A DNA stretch of 64,000 nucleotides from Variovorax sp. S12S4 (GCF_023195515.1 NZ_JALPKR020000002.1:3077001-3141000), one strand, 5' to 3'. Positions 1-15,698 are shown, counted from the stretch's first letter. Numbers and translations are program-made. The notes: generated from the sequence alone by a model not told the origin.

Positions 1-1
1 C

Positions 2-165
2 GTCACCGTGACCGAACTGGTGGGCTGGGAGCACAGCATGAAGAACGAGCTGATCCTGGCGCGCCACACCGGGCAGCGCAAGGCCGCAGCAGCCGCCCGG
101 CTGGGGAGTTGCTGGCGCAGTTCGGCCTCGATGCCTTGGGCGAGACGCGCTTTCGCCTGAGCTGA
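2..165 (+). pseudogene. 3' end of an unidentified gene, apparent frameshift
   Basis: The window opens inside a plus-strand gene. Frame 2 gives a protein-like stretch with TELVGWEHSMKNELILAR near its start. From about position 95-105 that frame turns arginine- and serine-rich and stops at 160. The neighbouring frame 1 instead reads smoothly as ELLAQFGLDALGETRFRLS and stops at 165. A change of one base around 95-105 would join the two good halves. The stretch vaguely recalls the C-terminal end of a SAM-dependent methyltransferase, but I do not recognise the family with confidence. It could be a decayed gene, a sequencing error or a genuine alternative C-terminus. Confidence 0.35.
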
Positions 166-193
166 ATCCGCGAGCACGCGCCGCCTTCAAGCC

Positions 194-889
194 ATGGCCC
201 GTCTCCCCCGCCTCACGCTGGCCGACATGCCGCACCACGTGATCCAGCGCGGAAACAACCGCCAGGCAATCTTTGTCGACCGTGCGGATCACGAGCGGCT
301 GCTCGCCCTGCTGGCCGACAACGCCGTGCGCTTCGGCATCGCGCTGCACGCCTATGTGCTGATGGACAACCACTTCCACCTGCTGGCAACGCCCAGCACC
401 GCCACCGGACTGCCGCAGTTCATGCAGTCGGTGGGGCGCAGCTATGTGCGCTACTTCAATGACCGCCACGGCCGCAGCGGCACCTTGTGGGAGGGGCGCT
501 ACAGGTCGACGCTGATCCAGAGCGATCGCTATCTGCTGACCTGCATGGCGTACATCGACCTCAACCCCGTGCGGGCCGGCATGGTCGCGGACGCGCGCGA
601 CTTTCCATGGTCCAGCCACGGCCACTATGCCGGCCTGCGGCACGACAAACTGCTCACGCCGCATCCGCTCTACTGGGAGCTTGGCAACACGCCCTTTGCC
701 CGCGAGGCTGCATATGTCGAATTGGTGCGCGCGGGCGTGCGTTCCGCCGATCAGGGCACTCTGACCGAAGCCACTTTGCGCGGGTGGGCGGCCGGCGACG
801 CGGATTTTCTTGCTTCGCTTCAAAAATCGACCGAGCGGCGGGTGGCCAAGGCGAAGGCCGGTCGGCCCCCATCTATCGCCAACTCCTGA
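194..889 (+). CDS. REP-associated tyrosine transposase (RAYT, Y1/IS200-like)
   Basis: This 231-residue protein belongs to the HUH/Y1 single-strand transposases, domesticated relatives of IS200/IS605 TnpA thought to mobilise REP palindromes. Direct evidence is the N-terminal HHVIQRGNNRQ segment, the metal-binding HUH signature in MDNHFHLLATP (about residues 55-65), the tyrosine-containing GRSYVRYFN segment, and the family signatures GTLWEGRYRS and YIDLNPVRAGMV. It is a stand-alone gene with no partner tnpB and no typical IS ends. AT-rich repeats follow it immediately. The start ATG at 194 gives the expected family length. It is probably single-copy and immobile, but the catalytic residues look intact. 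Confidence 0.88.
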   Translation: MARLPRLTLADMPHHVIQRGNNRQAIFVDRADHERLLALLADNAVRFGIALHAYVLMDNHFHLLATPSTATGLPQFMQSVGRSYVRYFNDRHGRSGTLWEGRYRSTLIQSDRYLLTCMAYIDLNPVRAGMVADARDFPWSSHGHYAGLRHDKLLTPHPLYWELGNTPFAREAAYVELVRAGVRSADQGTLTEATLRGWAAGDADFLASLQKSTERRVAKAKAGRPPSIANS

Positions 890-952
890 GCCTAAAGCGC
901 GGTGAACGGCGCAATGTTGGAGCTACCCTGCTCCTCCTTTTAATATGTCCCC

Positions 953-997
953 AATTTAATTCTGACAAGAATACTCGGAATTTAATAAGAATCTGAC
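953..997 (+). repeat. Paired AATTTAAT...TCTGAC direct repeats beside the RAYT gene
   Basis: In the 184-base gap between the transposase gene and gltB, AATTTAATTCTGAC occurs at 953-966. A longer variant, AATTTAATAAGAATCTGAC, occurs at 979-997. The first is preceded by GTCCCC and the second is followed by CCCC. The AT-rich character contrasts with the GC-rich surroundings. RAYT genes are commonly flanked by the repeats they recognise, so these are candidate substrate sequences. That link is inference. Confidence 0.5.
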
Positions 998-1011
998 CCC
1001 TATTAAAGTGT

Positions 1012-1040
1012 TTGGCATTCTTTGTGCATCGCAATATCCT
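1012..1040 (+). promoter_or_regulatory. Probable sigma-70 promoter of gltBD
   Basis: TTGGCA at 1012-1017 and TATCCT at 1035-1040 are separated by 17 bases, the optimal spacing for a sigma-70 promoter. They lie 33 bases upstream of the gltB start codon. The ribosome-binding site GAAGGAG is at 1061-1067. Confidence 0.45.
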
Positions 1041-1073
1041 TCTCTTCCCTGCGAAAAACTGAAGGAGTGCGCC

Positions 1074-5828
<4,755 letters not shown>

Positions 5829-5898
5829 AGATCAACCAAAAACAGAACTAGCTCCCACACGGCATGCAGCACGTGAAACTGTCACAGCCCCTTCGGGG

Positions 5899-5987
5899 AA
5901 CACCGCGGAACCGGCTTTGCCGGGCCGCAGGTGTTGACCCCTTGAGGGGGGAGGCGGCTACACGCAGTGAGCAAGCAACGGGGGTGT
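5899..5987. repeat. REP-like palindrome with trailing GC-rich segment, copy A
   Basis: Bases 5899-5935 form a nearly perfect stem: AACACC, GCGG, then CCGGC around a TTT loop, returning through GCCGG, CCGC and GGTGTT. A second copy at 57317-57353 matches 36 of 37 bases. The downstream parts are also related: a C-run/G-run hairpin, then a segment with ACACG.AGTG. The copy sits between gltB and gltD, ending just before the gltD ribosome-binding site. It may terminate, attenuate or stabilise mRNA between the two cistrons. It has no T-tract. Confidence 0.75.
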
Positions 5988-6000
5988 AAAAGGAATCGCG

Positions 6001-7479
<1,479 letters not shown>

Positions 7480-7495
7480 TTTTTGTTTCAGTTTT

Positions 7496-7517
7496 GCGGG
7501 GCCCGTCACGGCCCCGC
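7496..7517 (+). terminator. Possible terminator hairpin after gltD
   Basis: GCGGGGCC at 7496-7503 pairs perfectly with GGCCCCGC at 7510-7517 across a six-base loop, 16 bases after the gltD stop. The following TATCATTT is only weakly T-rich, so intrinsic termination may be inefficient. Confidence 0.4.
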
Positions 7518-7577
7518 TATCATTTGCGGAAACCGCATGCCGGGATGCCTGTCAAGGCGCCCGGCTTTTTTATTGAG

Positions 7578-8402
7578 ATGGACCCAGCCGCACTGCCACA
7601 CCCCTTTGTAGAGTTCCGCGACGTTACGTTCGGCTATGGCGCACGTGCGATTCTCGACGGGGTGTCCTTTTCCGTCCCGCGCGGCAAGGTCACCGCGCTC
7701 ATGGGGGCCTCGGGCGGCGGCAAGACCACCGTGCTGCGGCTCGTCGGCGGACAGCAACGGGCCCAGCGCGGCGAGGTGCTGTTCGACGGTCAGGACGTCG
7801 GCAAGTTCGATGCCGCGGCTCTCTATAAAGCGCGGCGGCGCATGGGCATGCTCTTTCAGTTCGGTGCCTTGTTCACCGACATGAGCGTGTTCGACAACGT
7901 GGCTTTTCCCTTGCGCGAGCACACGCAGCTGTCGGAAGCGCTGGTGCGCGACATTGTCCTCATGAAGCTCGACGCGGTGGGCTTGCGCGGCGCGCGCGAC
8001 CTCATGCCCAGCGAAGTGTCCGGCGGCATGGCCCGGCGTGTGGCCTTGGCGCGTGCCATTGCGCTCGACCCCGACCTCGTGATGTACGACGAGCCTTTTG
8101 CCGGCCTCGACCCGATTTCGCTCGGCACGGCGGCGCGGCTGATCCGCCAGCTCAACGACACGCTGGGGCTGACCAGCATCGTTGTCTCGCACGATCTCGA
8201 AGAAACATTCCGCATCGCCGACCACGTGATCATCCTCGCCAACGGCGCCATCGCGGCGCAGGGCACGCCCGACGAAGTGCGGCAAAGCGCCGATCCGCTG
8301 GTTCACCAGTTCGTCAATGCGCTGCCCGACGGGCCCGTGCATTTTCATTACCCTGGCGTTGGAATCGAAGCAGATTTCGGCAACGAAGGGGAGCGCGCAT
8401 GA
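7578..8402 (+). CDS. mlaF: Phospholipid-transport ABC ATPase MlaF
   Basis: MlaF is the cytoplasmic ATPase of the MlaFEDB complex, which moves phospholipids between the periplasmic carrier MlaC and the inner membrane to keep the outer membrane asymmetric. The 274-residue ABC protein shows Walker [10 protein letters not shown] (43-51), the signature [14 protein letters not shown], and Walker [14 protein letters not shown] followed by the switch histidine in VSHDLEE. I chose the ATG at 7578, which puts the conserved [12 protein letters not shown] near the start. An ATG at 7545 would add 11 residues. It overlaps mlaE by four bases and is the first gene of the mla operon. Confidence 0.95.
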   Translation: MDPAALPHPFVEFRDVTFGYGARAILDGVSFSVPRGKVTALMGASGGGKTTVLRLVGGQQRAQRGEVLFDGQDVGKFDAAALYKARRRMGMLFQFGALFTDMSVFDNVAFPLREHTQLSEALVRDIVLMKLDAVGLRGARDLMPSEVSGGMARRVALARAIALDPDLVMYDEPFAGLDPISLGTAARLIRQLNDTLGLTSIVVSHDLEETFRIADHVIILANGAIAAQGTPDEVRQSADPLVHQFVNALPDGPVHFHYPGVGIEADFGNEGERA

Positions 8403-9181
8403 CCTGGTGGAAGCCGGCGGACGTGGGCTTTGCCGTGCGCAGCAAGCTCGCCGATATGGGCTATGGCGCCAAGCTGTTCGTGCGCCTGGCGTTCCAAGGC
8501 GCGCAGAGCCTGCGGCGCTTCAGCCTGGTGCGCGACCAGATTCACTTTCTCGGCAACTACTCGCTCGCCATCATTGCGGTGTCCGGCCTTTTCGTGGGCT
8601 TTGTGCTGGGCCTGCAGATGTATTACGCGCTGCAGCGCTACGGTTCTTCCGAGGCGCTCGGCCTGCTGGTTGCCCTGAGCCTGGTGCGTGAGCTCGGCCC
8701 CGTGGTGGCTGCCTTGCTTTTCACCGGGCGTGCCGGTACCTCGCTGACTGCGGAAATCGGCCTCATGAAGGCCGGCGAACAGCTCAGCGCCATGGAAATG
8801 ATGGCGGTCGACCCAGTGCGGCGCATTCTGGCCCCGCGTTTCTGGGCCGGCGTCATCACCATGCCGCTGCTCGCGGCCGTGTTCAGCGCGGTCGGCATCA
8901 TGGGCGGCTACGTGGTGGGCGTGCTGATGCTGGGTGTCGACCCCGGCGCGTTCTGGGGCCAGATGCAGGGCGGCGTCGATGTCTGGCGCGACGTGGGCAA
9001 CGGCGTGATCAAGAGCATCGTCTTCGGTTTTACCGTGACCTTCATTGCGCTGCTGCAGGGCTACGAGGCCCAGCCCACGCCTGAAGGCGTCTCGCGCGCG
9101 ACCACGCGCACGGTGGTGATGGCGTCGCTGTCGGTGCTCGGCCTCGACTTCCTGCTGACCGCCATGATGTTCAGTATTTGA
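8399..9181 (+). CDS. mlaE: Phospholipid-transport permease MlaE
   Basis: MlaE is the membrane-embedded permease of the Mla ABC complex. The 260-residue protein has an amphipathic N-terminus and several hydrophobic helices, with the family motifs [25 protein letters not shown] and a following [13 protein letters not shown] element near the middle. Its start overlaps the mlaF stop (ATGA), implying translational coupling and matched stoichiometry. Length and order agree with MlaE elsewhere. Confidence 0.95.
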   Translation: MTWWKPADVGFAVRSKLADMGYGAKLFVRLAFQGAQSLRRFSLVRDQIHFLGNYSLAIIAVSGLFVGFVLGLQMYYALQRYGSSEALGLLVALSLVRELGPVVAALLFTGRAGTSLTAEIGLMKAGEQLSAMEMMAVDPVRRILAPRFWAGVITMPLLAAVFSAVGIMGGYVVGVLMLGVDPGAFWGQMQGGVDVWRDVGNGVIKSIVFGFTVTFIALLQGYEAQPTPEGVSRATTRTVVMASLSVLGLDFLLTAMMFSI

Positions 9182-9219
9182 AGGGGCCTTGGCTCCAATC
9201 GTTCTAGAGAGTGCAAACC

Positions 9220-9711
9220 ATGCAACGTTCCACTAACGACATCTGGGTCGGCCTGTTCGTCCTGATCGGCGGCGCGGCGCTTCTGTTTCTCGCGCTGCAA
9301 TCGGCCAACCTGCTGAGCCTGAATTTCCAGAAGACGTACAACGTCACCGCGCGCTTCGACAACATCGGCGGTCTCAAGCCGCAAACCGCGGTCAAGAGCG
9401 CGGGGGTGGTGGTCGGCCGTGTGGAATCCATCTCATTCGACGACAAGTCCTTTCAGGCCAGCGTGACGCTGGCATTGCAAAACCGTTACAGTTTTCCCAA
9501 GGACAGCTCGCTCAAGATCCTGACCAGTGGCCTGCTCGGCGAGCAGTACATCGGAATCGAAGCGGGTGCCGAGGAGAAGAACCTGCAAGCCGGCGACACC
9601 ATTACCGCGACCCAGTCGGCCGTGGTGCTGGAAAACCTGATCAGCCAGTTCCTCTACAGCAAGGCGGCCGAAGGAAATACTTCGACGCCGGGAACAGCCA
9701 ACAAGAAATGA
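9220..9711 (+). CDS. mlaD: MCE-domain lipid-binding protein MlaD
   Basis: MlaD forms the hexameric periplasmic ring that channels lipid between MlaC and MlaE. This 163-residue protein has a single N-terminal transmembrane helix (about residues 9-29) and an MCE domain (about 38-115) with the typical ARFDNIGGLKPQTAVKSAGVVVG and SGLLGEQYIGIE segments. A GTG nine bases upstream is in frame, but the ATG at 9220 gives the canonical MQRSTNDIWVGLF start. The last four bases overlap the longer possible start of mlaA. Confidence 0.94.
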   Translation: MQRSTNDIWVGLFVLIGGAALLFLALQSANLLSLNFQKTYNVTARFDNIGGLKPQTAVKSAGVVVGRVESISFDDKSFQASVTLALQNRYSFPKDSSLKILTSGLLGEQYIGIEAGAEEKNLQAGDTITATQSAVVLENLISQFLYSKAAEGNTSTPGTANKK

Positions 9712-10454
9712 AAACAAGCCCTTTTTCCTCAAATGCTATGAATAACATAGCGAATTACGCCCGCTGGATGAGCGTGGCAACGGTCTTTGCGGTACTTGCA
9801 GGCTGCGCGAGCGGCCCCCGCGCCAATCCGGCCGACCCTTTCGAGCCCTTCAATCGCGGCGTCACCAGTTTCAATGACAAGGTCGACGAAGCGGTGCTGG
9901 TGCCCGTGGCCACGGCTTACCAGCGCGTGCTGCCCTCGATGGTGCGTACCGGCGTGAGCAATTTCTTCGGCAACCTGGGTGACGTCTGGAGCTTTGCCAA
10001 CAGCGTGGCCCAGCTCAAGCTGCAGAACAGCGCCGAAACCTTCATGCGGGTCAACGTCAACACTTTCTTCGGGCTCGGCGGCCTGCTGGACATTGCCACC
10101 GAAGCGGGCATCGACCGCCACGAAGAAGACTTCGGCCAGACGCTCGGCCGCTGGGGCGTGGGCGCAGGCCCGTACGTCGTGCTGCCGCTGCTCGGCCCTT
10201 CGACCCTGCGCGATACCGCAGCCTTGCCTGTCGACCGGGCCGGGAGCGTGCTCGGGAACATGAACGACGTCGCGTGGCGCAATTCGCTCTCCGTGCTGGA
10301 AGTCGTCGACACGCGGGCCAAGTACCTGCGTGCCGGCCGCCTGCTCGATGATGCGGCGCTCGACAAGTACACGTTCACGCGCGACGCCTTCCTGCAGCAC
10401 CGCCGCAACGACGTCTACGACGGCAATCCGCCGGACGACGAAGGCGGAAAGTAA
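9708..10454 (+). CDS. mlaA: Outer-membrane lipoprotein MlaA (VacJ)
   Basis: MlaA removes mislocalised phospholipids from the outer leaflet and hands them to MlaC. The 248-residue reading shows a lipoprotein signal ending in VLAGC, then the VacJ signatures NPADPFEPFNRGV and, further on, EDFGQTLGRWGVGAGPYVVLPLLGPS. The ATG at 9708 overlaps the mlaD stop. A second ATG at 9738 lies inside a small GCTATG...CATAGC palindrome (9735-9751) and would give a tighter 23-residue signal peptide, so the start is uncertain. In enterobacteria mlaA is unlinked. Here it is inside the operon between mlaD and mlaC, so all components can be made together. Confidence 0.93.
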   Translation: MKTSPFSSNAMNNIANYARWMSVATVFAVLAGCASGPRANPADPFEPFNRGVTSFNDKVDEAVLVPVATAYQRVLPSMVRTGVSNFFGNLGDVWSFANSVAQLKLQNSAETFMRVNVNTFFGLGGLLDIATEAGIDRHEEDFGQTLGRWGVGAGPYVVLPLLGPSTLRDTAALPVDRAGSVLGNMNDVAWRNSLSVLEVVDTRAKYLRAGRLLDDAALDKYTFTRDAFLQHRRNDVYDGNPPDDEGGK

Positions 10455-10640
10455 GAGCCATTAGCGGGCGGAAAAGAAGCTGTTTGCCGCCGGATGAAGC
10501 CTTTTCTGCTTGCATCCGGTTTCAAGGCTTCACCTGCGCTTCAGGGAACCCGGTCGGCTCCAGACCCGTCGAACACGTTCTTTCCAGGAGGCGCGCCTTT
10601 AGTGCTCGCCTTGCGGATTTTCAAACTTGAGGGAATTGCC

Positions 10641-11300
10641 ATGAACAACAATATCTTGCAACGACGCAGCCTTGGCCGCCTGGTACTCGCGAGCGCGCTG
10701 CTATTCGGCGCTGCCGCTGCTTTCGTGCGCCCCGCGCAGGCCGCCGACGAAGCGCCAGATGCGCTGGTCAAGCGGCTGTCGACCGATGTGCTCGAAACCA
10801 TCAAGGCCGACACCTCCATCAAGGCAGGCGACATCAGCAAGATCATGCTGCTGGTCGACAGCAAGATCATGCCCAACGTCAATTTCCAGCGCATGACGGC
10901 CTCCGCCGTGGGCCCGGCATGGCGCCAGGCCACGCCCGAGCAGCAAAAGCGCCTGCAGGAAGAATTCAAGACTTTGCTGGTGCGCACTTACGCCGGCGCG
11001 CTCGACCAGGTGAGCGACCAGACCGTCACGGTCCGTCCGTTCCGTGGTTCGCCCGACGACACCGAAGTGCTGGTGCGCACCGAGGTCAAGGGCCGCGGCG
11101 ACCCGGTGCAACTCGACTACCGGCTCGAGAAAACGCCCGGCCAGGGCGGCGGCTGGAAGGTCTACAACCTCAATGTGCTGGGCGTCTGGCTCGTTGATAC
11201 CTACCGCACCCAGTTCTCGCAGGAAATCAACGCCCGCGGCATCGATGGCCTGATTGCAGCGCTGGCCGCGCGCAACAAGGGCAACAGCGGCAAGAGCTGA
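10641..11300 (+). CDS. mlaC: Periplasmic phospholipid carrier MlaC
   Basis: MlaC shuttles phospholipid between MlaA and MlaD. The 219-residue protein has a Sec signal peptide with likely cleavage after RPAQA, then the Tol-toluene-tolerance (Ttg2D) fold. Visible signatures are PNVNFQRMTASAVGPAWRQ and LVRTYAGALDQ. The ATG at 10641 has GAGGGA upstream and is preferred over in-frame sites further 5'. A 186-base gap separates it from mlaA and shows no additional gene. Confidence 0.94.
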   Translation: MNNNILQRRSLGRLVLASALLFGAAAAFVRPAQAADEAPDALVKRLSTDVLETIKADTSIKAGDISKIMLLVDSKIMPNVNFQRMTASAVGPAWRQATPEQQKRLQEEFKTLLVRTYAGALDQVSDQTVTVRPFRGSPDDTEVLVRTEVKGRGDPVQLDYRLEKTPGQGGGWKVYNLNVLGVWLVDTYRTQFSQEINARGIDGLIAALAARNKGNSGKS

Positions 11301-11304
11301 CGCC

Positions 11305-11577
11305 ATGCTGGTGCTGCCGACCAAACTCACCCACGACGAGGCCCCCGCCTGCATGCGCATGCTGCAGCAGGGGCTGGCGGGGCAGACCGACACCTCCACA
11401 GTGGTCGACGCCGGCGCGCTGACGCAGTTCGATTCGTCGGCGCTGGCCGTGCTGCTGGAATGCCGGCGTGAATCGAGTGCGCTCGGCCGCGGCTTTGCCG
11501 TGAAGGGCCTTTCGCCTCGGCTGCGCGAGTTGGCCGCCTTGTACGGCATTGCGGGTCTTTTGCCCGCAGCGCCCTGA
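11305..11577 (+). CDS. mlaB: STAS-domain protein MlaB
   Basis: MlaB is the small cytoplasmic STAS protein that binds MlaF and stabilises the transporter. The 90-residue sequence carries the STAS pattern VVDAGALTQFDSSALAVLLECRR, with the serine pair that in anti-sigma-factor antagonists is phosphorylated. It lies four bases after the mlaC stop and ends the mla cluster. Confidence 0.88.
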   Translation: MLVLPTKLTHDEAPACMRMLQQGLAGQTDTSTVVDAGALTQFDSSALAVLLECRRESSALGRGFAVKGLSPRLRELAALYGIAGLLPAAP

Positions 11578-11665
11578 GCGCGGGGCAGCCGGACTGTAGC
11601 CGCGTCAGGGCATCTGGCCGCGGCGCAGCAGCTTGCGGGGCGGGCCCGTAAAATCGCCGGCTCCC

Positions 11666-12613
11666 ATGCCCGCGATCTCATTCCAATCGGTCTCCAAGAC
11701 CTATCCCCCCTCCAGACAGCAACGGGCCCAAGGCAAACAAGGGCTGCGCGCCGTCGACGAGGTCAGCTTCCAGATCGAACCGGGCGAGTTCTTCGGCCTG
11801 CTCGGCCCCAACGGCGCAGGCAAGACCACGCTCATCAGCATGCTGGCCGGCTTGTCTCGCCCCACCGCCGGGGCCATCAGCGTGCATGGCTTCGACGTGC
11901 AGCGCGACTATGCCGAGGCCCGGCGCCAGCTCGGCATCGTGCCGCAGGAGCTGGTGTTCGATCCCTTCTTCAATGTGCGGGAGTCGCTGCGCATCCAGTC
12001 GGGCTACTTCGGCATCAAGAACAACGAGGCCTGGATTGACGAGTTGCTGCAAAGCCTCGGCCTGGCGGACAAGGCGACGGCCAACATGCGCCAGCTCTCG
12101 GGCGGCATGAAGCGCCGGGTGCTGGTGGCGCAGGCACTGGTACACAAGCCGCCCGTGATCGTGCTCGACGAGCCCACCGCCGGGGTCGACGTGGAACTGC
12201 GCCAGACGCTCTGGCAGTTTGTCGCCAGGCTCAACAAGGAGGGCAGCACCGTGCTGCTCACCACGCACTACCTCGAGGAAGCCGAGGCCCTGTGCAGCCG
12301 CATTGCCATGCTCAAGTTGGGCCGCGTGATTGCGCTCGACCGCACCAGCGAACTCCTGAAGTCCGCCGCCAGCAACGTGCTGCGCTTCAAGACCGATGCC
12401 ATGCTGCCCTGGGCCATTGCCCAGCACGCGCGCATTACCGGGCGCATCGTGCAGCTGCCGGCGCAGAACGCGCATGAAGTCGAACAACTGCTGGCCGCCA
12501 TCCGCGAAGCCGGCGTCGTGGTGGAAGACGTGGAAATGCGCAAGGCCGATCTTGAAGACGTGTTCATCGACCTGATGGCGGGTGAGCAAACGCCGCTGGA
12601 GGTCTCGCGATGA
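11666..12613 (+). CDS. ABC-2 type exporter, ATP-binding protein
   Basis: This 315-residue ATPase resembles YadG/CcmA-type exporters. It shows Walker A GPNGAGKTT, signature LSGGMKRRVLVAQAL and Walker B VIVLDEPTAGVD, followed by a C-terminal extension ending in a DLEDVFIDL motif typical of two-gene ABC-2 exporters. It overlaps the permease gene by four bases. TAAAAT at 11650-11655 lies 10 bases before the start codon and could be a -10 element giving a very short leader. The substrate is unknown. This pair is commonly found between mla and murA in Burkholderiales. Confidence 0.9.
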   Translation: MPAISFQSVSKTYPPSRQQRAQGKQGLRAVDEVSFQIEPGEFFGLLGPNGAGKTTLISMLAGLSRPTAGAISVHGFDVQRDYAEARRQLGIVPQELVFDPFFNVRESLRIQSGYFGIKNNEAWIDELLQSLGLADKATANMRQLSGGMKRRVLVAQALVHKPPVIVLDEPTAGVDVELRQTLWQFVARLNKEGSTVLLTTHYLEEAEALCSRIAMLKLGRVIALDRTSELLKSAASNVLRFKTDAMLPWAIAQHARITGRIVQLPAQNAHEVEQLLAAIREAGVVVEDVEMRKADLEDVFIDLMAGEQTPLEVSR

Positions 12614-13374
12614 TGGCAGTGACAGGTTGGCGCGCGCTGCTTTATAAAGAAACGCTGCGCTTCTGGAAGGTCGGCTTCCAGACCGTCGGCGCGCCGGTGC
12701 TCACCGCGCTGCTCTATCTCATGGTGTTCGGCCATGTGCTCGAAGACCACGTGAAGGTCTACGGCTCGGTCGGCTACACCGCCTTCCTGGTGCCGGGCCT
12801 GGTGATGATGAGCGTGCTGCAGAACGCCTTCGCCAACAGCTCGTCGTCCATCATCCAGAGCAAGATCATGGGCAACCTGGTCTTCGTGCTGCTCACGCCG
12901 CTGTCGCACTGGGGCTGGTTCTTCGCCTATGTGGGCTCTTCGGTGATCCGCGGGCTGGCCGTGGGCCTCGGCGTGTTCGTGGTGACCATGTTCTTCGCCA
13001 TGCCGAGCTTCGTTGCGCCGCTCTGGATCCTGGTGTTCGCGCTGCTGGGCTCCGCAATGCTGGGCACGCTGGGGCTCATTGCCGGGCTCTGGGCCGAAAA
13101 GTTCGACCAGATGGCCGTGTTCCAGAACTTCCTGATCATGCCCATGACCTTTCTCTCGGGCGTGTTCTATTCGATTGGCTCGCTGCCGCCGTTCTGGCAG
13201 TCGGTGAGCCACCTCAACCCGTTCTTCTACATGATCGACGGCTTCCGCTACGGCTTCTTCGGGGTCAGCGACGCTTCGCCCTGGCTCAGCCTGGGGATCG
13301 TTGGCGGCGCCTGGCTGGTGGTGAGCGCCATTGCCGTCCACTTGCTGCGAATCGGCTACAAAATCCGAGGCTGA
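12610..13374 (+). CDS. ABC-2 type exporter, permease
   Basis: The 254-residue membrane protein has six predicted hydrophobic segments and the ABC-2 signature region FLSGVFYSIGSLPPFWQ followed by NPFFYMIDGFRYGFFG. It is translationally coupled to the preceding ATPase (ATGA overlap), so the two form one exporter resembling YadGH. Function beyond export is not evident from the sequence. Confidence 0.9.
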   Translation: MMAVTGWRALLYKETLRFWKVGFQTVGAPVLTALLYLMVFGHVLEDHVKVYGSVGYTAFLVPGLVMMSVLQNAFANSSSSIIQSKIMGNLVFVLLTPLSHWGWFFAYVGSSVIRGLAVGLGVFVVTMFFAMPSFVAPLWILVFALLGSAMLGTLGLIAGLWAEKFDQMAVFQNFLIMPMTFLSGVFYSIGSLPPFWQSVSHLNPFFYMIDGFRYGFFGVSDASPWLSLGIVGGAWLVVSAIAVHLLRIGYKIRG

Positions 13375-13394
13375 CCGCCTTTTTCCAGAATTCC

Positions 13395-13637
13395 ATGACC
13401 GCCGAACAACTCCAGGCCCTGATCCAGTCCCACCTCCCTTGCGAGCACATCACGCTCGAAGGGGACGGCCGCCACTGGTACGCCACCATCGTCTCGGCCG
13501 AATTCGAGGGCAAGCGCGCCATTCAGCGGCATCAGCGGGTCTACGCCACCCTCGGTGCGAAAATGCATACCGACGAGGTGCATGCGCTCTCCATGAAGAC
13601 CTACACGCCGGCCGAATGGGCGGCGTTGGAAAAATAA
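13395..13637 (+). CDS. ibaG: BolA-family protein IbaG
   Basis: The 80-residue protein has the BolA fold with HITLEGDGRHWYATIVSAEF and the conserved DEVHALSMKTYTP C-terminus, whose histidine is the iron-sulfur ligand shared with monothiol glutaredoxins. The position directly after mla and before murA matches the ibaG (yrbA) position in E. coli. It starts 20 bases after the ABC permease and is probably cotranscribed. Confidence 0.9.
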   Translation: MTAEQLQALIQSHLPCEHITLEGDGRHWYATIVSAEFEGKRAIQRHQRVYATLGAKMHTDEVHALSMKTYTPAEWAALEK

Positions 13638-13643
13638 CTCTCC

Positions 13644-13657
13644 GGCCCCGCGGGGCC
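13644..13657. repeat. Perfect 14-bp GC palindrome before murA
   Basis: GGCCCCGCGGGGCC lies between the ibaG stop and murA. It has no T-tract, so it is a poor intrinsic terminator. It could be a protein-binding site or merely a GC-rich coincidence. Confidence 0.3.
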
Positions 13658-13676
13658 TGATTTCGCTGGAAATTCG

Positions 13677-14962
<1,286 letters not shown>

Positions 14963-14966
<4 letters not shown>

Positions 14967-15041
14967 TCACGCTGCGCATCACGGGAGTCGCAATCGTGAT
15001 CACGCTTGCATCACAGGAGTCGCAATCGTGATCACGCTTGC
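14963..15041 (+). repeat. Tandem duplication of the hisG start region, with a 22-codon leader frame
   Basis: Three successive units begin TGATCACGCT: 14964-14996 (33 bases), 14997-15028 (32 bases) and the partial true start 15029-15041. Each full unit carries a GGAGTCGCAATCG ribosome-binding segment. The ATG at 14963 overlaps the murA stop and opens a 22-codon frame that ends at TGA 15029-15031, overlapping the GTG start of hisG. An ancestral ATGA overlap between murA and hisG seems to have been expanded by duplication. The missing base in unit 2 puts the leader frame out of phase with hisG. Confidence 0.8.
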
Positions 15042-15678
15042 TCTGTCCAAAGGCCGCATCTTCGAAGAGACGATGCCCCTGCTGGCCGCCGCCGGCATCG
15101 AGGTCACGGAAGACCCGGAAAAATCGCGCAAGCTGATTCTTGCCACCACGCGGTCCGATGTGCGCGTGGTGCTGGTGCGCGCCTCCGACGTGCCCACCTA
15201 CGTGCAGTACGGCGGTGCCGACCTGGGCGTGACCGGCTCCGACGTGCTGCTCGAGCACGGCAACCAGGGCCTGTACCAGCCGCTCGACCTGCGCATTGCG
15301 GCCTGCCGCCTCAGCGTGGCCGTGCGCGCCGACTACGACTACGCCTCCGCCGTGAAGCAGGGCTCGCGCCTGCGCGTGGCCACCAAGTACGTGGGCCTGG
15401 CGCGCGACTTCTTCGCCAGCAAGGGCGTGCACGTCGACCTGATCAAGCTCTACGGCAGCATGGAACTCGCGCCGCTCACGGGCCTGGCCGACGCCATCGT
15501 CGACCTGGTCTCGACCGGCAACACGCTGCGGGCCAATCACCTGGTCGAGGTCGAACGCATCATGGACATCAGCGCGCGCCTCGTGGTCAACCAGGCCGCG
15601 CTCAAGCTCAAGCGCGAGCCGATCCGCCGCATCATCGACGCCTTTGCTTCCGCCATTCCGGCGGCAGCCATGCCCTGA
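15028..15678 (+). CDS. hisG: ATP phosphoribosyltransferase, short form
   Basis: HisG starts histidine synthesis by joining ATP and PRPP. At 216 residues this is the short form (HisG-S), which lacks the C-terminal regulatory domain and needs the HisZ subunit for activity and feedback inhibition. No hisZ is in the window. The start is GTG at 15028 ([18 protein letters not shown]), preceded by AGGAGTCGCAATC. The PRPP-binding region is seen near [20 protein letters not shown]. Translation is probably coupled to the leader frame whose TGA overlaps this GTG. Confidence 0.96.
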   Translation: MITLALSKGRIFEETMPLLAAAGIEVTEDPEKSRKLILATTRSDVRVVLVRASDVPTYVQYGGADLGVTGSDVLLEHGNQGLYQPLDLRIAACRLSVAVRADYDYASAVKQGSRLRVATKYVGLARDFFASKGVHVDLIKLYGSMELAPLTGLADAIVDLVSTGNTLRANHLVEVERIMDISARLVVNQAALKLKREPIRRIIDAFASAIPAAAMP

Positions 15679-15698
15679 CAAGTTTCATACCCAGCCTC

